47,628 bases of DNA from Bacillota bacterium (GTDB lineage: Bacteria > Bacillota > UBA994 > UBA5500). The notes under the pieces were generated by a model. It did no database searches, had not been told where the DNA came from, and saw only the letters and a program-made list of their open reading frames with translations. Of this stretch, positions 44,674 through 47,628 are shown in pieces; the stretch's first letter is position 1, and each line of letters opens with the position of its first letter. The stretch is from the NCBI GenBank assembly GCA_029781045.1, contig JAKOXL010000035.1:1-47628 (forward strand), given 5' to 3'. Position numbers and translations under genes: made by a program.

Positions 44674-45579
44674 GTGGCTAAGCTGATAAGGGGAAAAAAC
44701 CACTTGATGGTTAAGAGTACAAGGATAGGTGTCATGTTGCTCAGCATTTTGACCCTGTCAATTATGTTTCCTGTGATGGCTCGTGCAGACGTGGGGCCTA
44801 AACCATCCATAGTCATCGATTTCACCGGACTTGAAGGTAAAACGTATTACGCCACGTTGCTCTCTAGCAAAAAATCTACCGGTCCTCACTCGGCCCTTAA
44901 CGAGGATGGGACGTATGCGCGATATGCAGAGGGCGACGAAGACTACGAGATCTTCCTAAGGTTCGTGGAATATCAGGACACCGACGGGTACTATTTTCTG
45001 CAGTTCTTTCAAGACTGCAGTGAGTCTCACCAATTTAGGTGGACTTACTACCCGCCGAAGATGTTCAAGATACTCCTGTACTTTCCGGAGCTAGACCACT
45101 TTATTGTGAGCCACGAAGTCTATGAGCGATATGCCTTTGACAGTTATTTCACCGCGCATGTTTCCGACATGGGCCTTTCTGTGGAAAAGTCCTATGACTA
45201 TACCGGTGAAGCCCTTTCTCTGGCTATCCGCATAGTCCTTACTATACTAACTGAGCTGGCGATCGCCCTGCTGTTTGGCTTTAAGGAAAGAAAGCAGTTT
45301 CGCTTTATTGCCCTCGTTAACGTCATAACACAGGTGGGGCTGAACGTAGCATTGAACATCATTAACTATCATTCAGGCGCACTAGCGTTCCTTTTCTTCT
45401 ACATTCTACTGGAAATCATAGTCGTCATTGTAGAGGCGATCATTTATATGCTGCACCTAAGGAAAGACGGTTTGCAGCCTATTCCCCTCTGGAAACCAGG
45501 CCTGTACGCCCTGGTGGCCAACGCAGCTTCCTTTGCTCTGGGGCTCAAACTAGCATTCTGGCTTCCGGGCATCTTTTGA
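44674..45579 (+). CDS. Unknown protein with signal peptide and C-terminal membrane helices
   Basis: A 301-residue protein of no named family that I can assign. A signal peptide (VKSTRIGVMLLSILTLSIMF, cleavage near MARADVGPKP) is followed by an extracytoplasmic domain of about 150 residues starting DVGPKPSIVIDFTGLEGKTY and rich in acidic and aromatic residues. Four to five helices fill residues about 180-301. It could be a sensor or a transport accessory. GTG at 44674 has GGGGGAG upstream; ATG at 44710 is also reasonable. A terminator and the GntR promoter follow, so it is a separate unit. Confidence 0.65.
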   Translation: MAKLIRGKNHLMVKSTRIGVMLLSILTLSIMFPVMARADVGPKPSIVIDFTGLEGKTYYATLLSSKKSTGPHSALNEDGTYARYAEGDEDYEIFLRFVEYQDTDGYYFLQFFQDCSESHQFRWTYYPPKMFKILLYFPELDHFIVSHEVYERYAFDSYFTAHVSDMGLSVEKSYDYTGEALSLAIRIVLTILTELAIALLFGFKERKQFRFIALVNVITQVGLNVALNIINYHSGALAFLFFYILLEIIVVIVEAIIYMLHLRKDGLQPIPLWKPGLYALVANAASFALGLKLAFWLPGIF

Positions 45580-45605
45580 TAGCGTTCGCAGCTATATTTA
45601 CAGAA

Positions 45606-45646
45606 CAAGGCGGTTCCTGCATAAGACAGGCACCGCCTTGTTTTTT
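45606..45646 (+). terminator. Terminator after the unknown membrane protein gene
   Basis: CAAGGCGGT (45606-45614) pairs with ACCGCCTTG (45632-45640), with CCTG/CAGG inside, followed by TTTTTT. Confidence 0.92.
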
Positions 45647-45684
45647 CTATGCTCCCCACTCTAAGATAATTTTCGTGTGTGGTA

Positions 45685-45713
45685 TTGACTGTCAACCGTA
45701 TTATACATATAAT
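45685..45713 (+). promoter_or_regulatory. Consensus SigA promoter of the GntR-ABC cassette
   Basis: TTGACT (45685-45690), a 17-bp spacer and a perfect TATAAT (45708-45713) form the strongest promoter in the window. The first GntR-type palindrome overlaps the -10 box. Confidence 0.92.
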
Positions 45714-45717
45714 ACAG
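45696..45717. promoter_or_regulatory. GntR (YtrA-type) operator 1
   Basis: CCGTATTA and TAATACAG arms around TACATA form a near-palindrome that covers the spacer end and the -10 box. It shares its half-site with operator 2, located 29 bp downstream centre to centre. Confidence 0.8.
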
Positions 45718-45724
45718 TCACAAA

Positions 45725-45746
45725 CCGTATTATACGTGTAATACGG
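45725..45746. promoter_or_regulatory. GntR (YtrA-type) operator 2
   Basis: CCGTATTA and TAATACGG are perfect 8-bp arms around TACGTG. It lies just after the transcription start, between promoter and regulator gene, so it would block elongation when bound. Confidence 0.82.
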
Positions 45747-45775
45747 TTTAACTTTGAGTGCAGGAGGGTTGCCAT

Positions 45776-46147
45776 TTGCTTTCCTTTGAACAATTTGATC
45801 TGCAGGATGGCAGCCCCATCTATCTGCAAATCATCCGACACGTTAAGCAGAGCATCGTCGCCGGAAGTGCTGAGAATGGAGACGAAATGCCCTCCCGGCG
45901 AGTCCTCTCTGCCCTATTGGGAGTCAATCCCAACACTGTGCAGAAGGCGTACCGGATGCTGGAAGAAGAGGGCATCATTGAATCCCGCTCTGGTGCGAAG
46001 AGCTATCTGGTTCTAGATGCAGAGAAAGTGCAACGGATTCGCGAGGAATTGCTGGAAAACGACGTGCAGGCGATCGTTACCGCCCTGAAGAGAATGGGGC
46101 TCTCCAAAAGAGAGGCAATTTCTCTGGTTGACAAACTATGGGAATAA
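45776..46147 (+). CDS. GntR-family regulator, YtrA subfamily
   Basis: A 123-residue repressor of the short GntR (YtrA) group. A winged helix occupies 10-78 (GSPIYLQIIRHVKQSIVAG, MPSRRVLSALLGVNPNTVQK as the helix-turn-helix, then YRMLEEEGIIESRSG). A short C-terminal helix tail follows and there is no ligand domain. Such regulators usually control an ABC operon of their own, as here. The start is TTG at 45776 with AGGAGGG 7 bases upstream; the frame could extend to 45758 but has no site. Two palindromes at its promoter indicate autoregulation. Confidence 0.92.
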   Translation: MLSFEQFDLQDGSPIYLQIIRHVKQSIVAGSAENGDEMPSRRVLSALLGVNPNTVQKAYRMLEEEGIIESRSGAKSYLVLDAEKVQRIREELLENDVQAIVTALKRMGLSKREAISLVDKLWE

Positions 46148-46165
46148 CGAACGGGAGGTGTGAGC

Positions 46166-46906
46166 ATGAGACAACATTTATCGGTGCTGATGCTGGCGGC
46201 AAGAAACACTATCTACAGGGTAATTGGTCTCTTTGCAGTGACCGCGGTGGTCGAAACCTTGTTGTTCTATTCCACCCTGAGAAAAATCCTAGGGGAAGAT
46301 CCCCCCGGCCTGGAACACGTGATGAGCGAAAGCCGCATTGCCCTAGTATGCGCCGTCAGCTTTCTACTGCTGTGTACATTGCTCAGCTTCTCAGGCTGCG
46401 ACACGGGTGGCAGCAGGCTGCGGTATACCCTGCAAAGGCTATCTGTGGGTGAGAGAACCATAGTTTTCTGGTGGGCCGTCTACAATATGGCTTGTTTCTT
46501 CCTCTTCTGGGCGCTCCATGTAGTCATTGTGCTGTTACTGAGCCAGCTCTATGTGACGCAAATAGATGCCACATATGTCAGCAATCAGACCATCTTGTTA
46601 GCCTTCTACCGTAACAACTTTATGCATAGTCTGTTGCCGCTGGCGGAGACCAGCCGCTACTTGCGGAACGCCAGCTTCGTTCTCGGCCTTGGTACATGCA
46701 CCGCCTCTTTCTCCTATCAGCAGAGGCGCGGGAAAAAGGGGATCGCTGTAGTGGTTTTAGCCGCCTTGGTTGTTGTGTACTTCGCGCGGGCCATGGGCAG
46801 TTTTGGCAGTGATCTGATGCTTTCCCTCATAGCCCTTGGCGTGACTGCTGGTACAACGATAAGTATCTGGAAGGGGGAGGGCTATGAGGTTGATGCCGAA
46901 GTATGA
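46166..46906 (+). CDS. ABC transporter membrane protein, first subunit
   Basis: A 246-residue membrane protein with about six hydrophobic segments (residues near 17-35, 55-77, 98-122, 160-175 and 190-230). No named family is clear, but size and place in a GntR-membrane-membrane-ATPase operon point to an ABC-type permease of the YtrC/D or ABC-2 kind. The ATG has GGGAGGT 6 bases upstream. Its stop overlaps the next gene start by 23 bases, so the two are translationally coupled. Confidence 0.72.
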   Translation: MRQHLSVLMLAARNTIYRVIGLFAVTAVVETLLFYSTLRKILGEDPPGLEHVMSESRIALVCAVSFLLLCTLLSFSGCDTGGSRLRYTLQRLSVGERTIVFWWAVYNMACFFLFWALHVVIVLLLSQLYVTQIDATYVSNQTILLAFYRNNFMHSLLPLAETSRYLRNASFVLGLGTCTASFSYQQRRGKKGIAVVVLAALVVVYFARAMGSFGSDLMLSLIALGVTAGTTISIWKGEGYEVDAEV

Positions 46907-47408
46907 CTTGCATCGCCACGTGCCACCGGGGCTGGATCCCGCCCAGGAACTGGGCTGGTTTGCTGGTGGCCTTGGCATCAGTTTACTCTATAGCCTCGGA
47001 TTCCTGATTCGTTATGACAACGAGTATCAGTCACTCTTTGTCTGGGATGGATTCATGAAAACACTGGACACCAGCGCTGTAATGCCAGACTTTGTGCAGA
47101 TACTGGGCGGCAGTCTGAACGGCTTTCTGATCCTTGCTCTCTGTATGGTAGCTGTTGCTGTCTATCATTACAGCTACTACTATCAGGGCAGCAAAAGCAT
47201 TTACCTCATGAGGAGGCTGCCTAGCCGCTGGGAACTGCCCCGTCGTTGCCTTACCTTGCCACTTTTAGGCATCATCACATGCCTGTGTATTGCCCTGCTC
47301 CTGCTGCTTATCTATTACGCAGTTTACATGAAGTTTACCCCGCAGGCTTGCCTAGCGCCGCAGCAGTGGCAGAAACTCTGGAGTGCTTTCATGGGGGTAG
47401 GAAGATGA
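46884..47408 (+). CDS. ABC transporter membrane protein, second subunit
   Basis: A 174-residue membrane protein with about four hydrophobic segments (residues near 25-45, 75-95, 120-150). I cannot assign a family from sequence alone; the position implies a partner permease. SIYLMRRLPSRWELPRRCL near 105 is a basic cytosolic loop between helices, possibly the ATPase contact. The ATG has AAGGGGGAGG upstream. The stop overlaps the next ATG by 4 bases (ATGA), indicating co-translation with the ATPase. Confidence 0.68.
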   Translation: MRLMPKYDLHRHVPPGLDPAQELGWFAGGLGISLLYSLGFLIRYDNEYQSLFVWDGFMKTLDTSAVMPDFVQILGGSLNGFLILALCMVAVAVYHYSYYYQGSKSIYLMRRLPSRWELPRRCLTLPLLGIITCLCIALLLLLIYYAVYMKFTPQACLAPQQWQKLWSAFMGVGR

Positions 47409-47628
47409 TCGAGATAAGAAATGTAAGCAAGTATTACGGCGGTAAGCGCGCTCTCGACAATATCAGTTTAACTCTGCCTCAGGGGCAGATCATCGGTCTG
47501 TTCGGTGAGAACGGCGCAGGCAAAACCACACTGATGAAGTGCATCCTCGGCCTTCTACGCTATACAGGTGAGATTACCCTCGATGGAGCACCCATCTCAC
47601 GCAAGAATATAGCTAGGCTTTCCTTTGC
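47405..47628 (+). CDS. ABC transporter ATP-binding protein, 3' end outside window
   Basis: The first 74 residues of an ABC ATPase. MIEIRNVSKYYGGKRALDNI opens in the standard way and Walker A is GLFGENGAGKTTLMK near residue 37. The later motifs are beyond the window. The ENGAGK type with short, DrrA/YtrB/BcrA-like start fits an ABC-2-type exporter for lipids, antibiotics or peptides. It completes the GntR-membrane-membrane-ATPase cassette. Confidence 0.9.
   Translation, partial: MIEIRNVSKYYGGKRALDNISLTLPQGQIIGLFGENGAGKTTLMKCILGLLRYTGEITLDGAPISRKNIARLSF

Noticed and set aside
44529-44825. A minus-strand frame of 98 residues before the unknown membrane protein
   Set aside because: It is antisense to the signal peptide region of a better-supported gene and lacks a ribosome site.

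Overview
The window looks like chromosome of a Gram-positive, endospore-forming member of the Bacillota, probably a clostridial lineage rather than Bacillus. The reasons are a complete gerA-type spore germinant receptor operon, a T-box leader, lipoprotein signal peptides, strong GGAGG ribosome sites with frequent TTG and GTG starts, and many intrinsic terminators. The genus cannot be fixed from the sequence. No rRNA, recognisable tRNA, insertion sequence, prophage or CRISPR array was seen.

Layout. 1-5415 (minus): a partial DegV protein, a frameshifted AEC-type carrier and a tricistronic germinant receptor (A, B and C subunits). 5556-12332 (minus): a cysteine synthase-like PLP enzyme, then a five-gene Dpp/Opp-type peptide ABC transporter led by a T-box riboswitch whose likely specifier codon is AUC (Ile). 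12393-21460: an MFS permease, a frameshifted FapA/DUF342 protein, a stand-alone HD-GYP protein, a plus-strand amidohydrolase, a LuxR-type regulator and a PAS-GGDEF-HD-GYP protein whose HD-GYP domain is a close paralogue of the stand-alone one. 21615-27237: the C-terminal scrap of an inorganic pyrophosphatase, a MacB/FtsX-type ABC fusion with a palindromic operator at its promoter, an AlkD-like protein coupled to a small frameshifted gene, a NUDIX hydrolase and a leucine dehydrogenase. 27330-35442: QueG-like Fe-S protein, two GNAT acetyltransferases, Hsp20, iron alcohol dehydrogenase, serine hydrolase, a decayed radical SAM gene, a membrane-anchored polysaccharide deacetylase with an apparent ATT start, a VOC protein and a small membrane protein. 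35456-42375: an Ami/Opp-type oligopeptide transporter with its two ATPases fused (AmiE-AmiF), divergent from sfsA, which is followed by an unexplained structured stretch. 42399-44178: nicotinamidase-like hydrolase, DUF1294 protein and SDR. 44674-end: an unknown signal-peptide membrane protein, then a YtrA-type GntR regulator with a consensus promoter and two operators, driving two membrane proteins and an ABC ATPase that runs off the end.

How the genes fit together (inference). Two peptide importers, a leucine dehydrogenase, cysteine synthase and an alcohol dehydrogenase fit a peptide- or amino-acid-using fermentative lifestyle. The T-box would switch on the first importer when its cognate tRNA is uncharged. 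Two c-di-GMP turnover proteins, a FapA-like protein and the germination operon fit motile or surface and spore life stages.

The most unusual feature of the sequence is three separate coding frameshifts, all single-base indels in G/C homopolymers of 5-7 bases. They are either sequencing or assembly error or candidate phase-variable tracts. I did not find a clearly new multi-gene system. The best leads are the Ile-type T-box on a peptide importer, the AmiE-AmiF fusion, the structured stretch after sfsA, the GntR-controlled ABC cassette and the ATT start.
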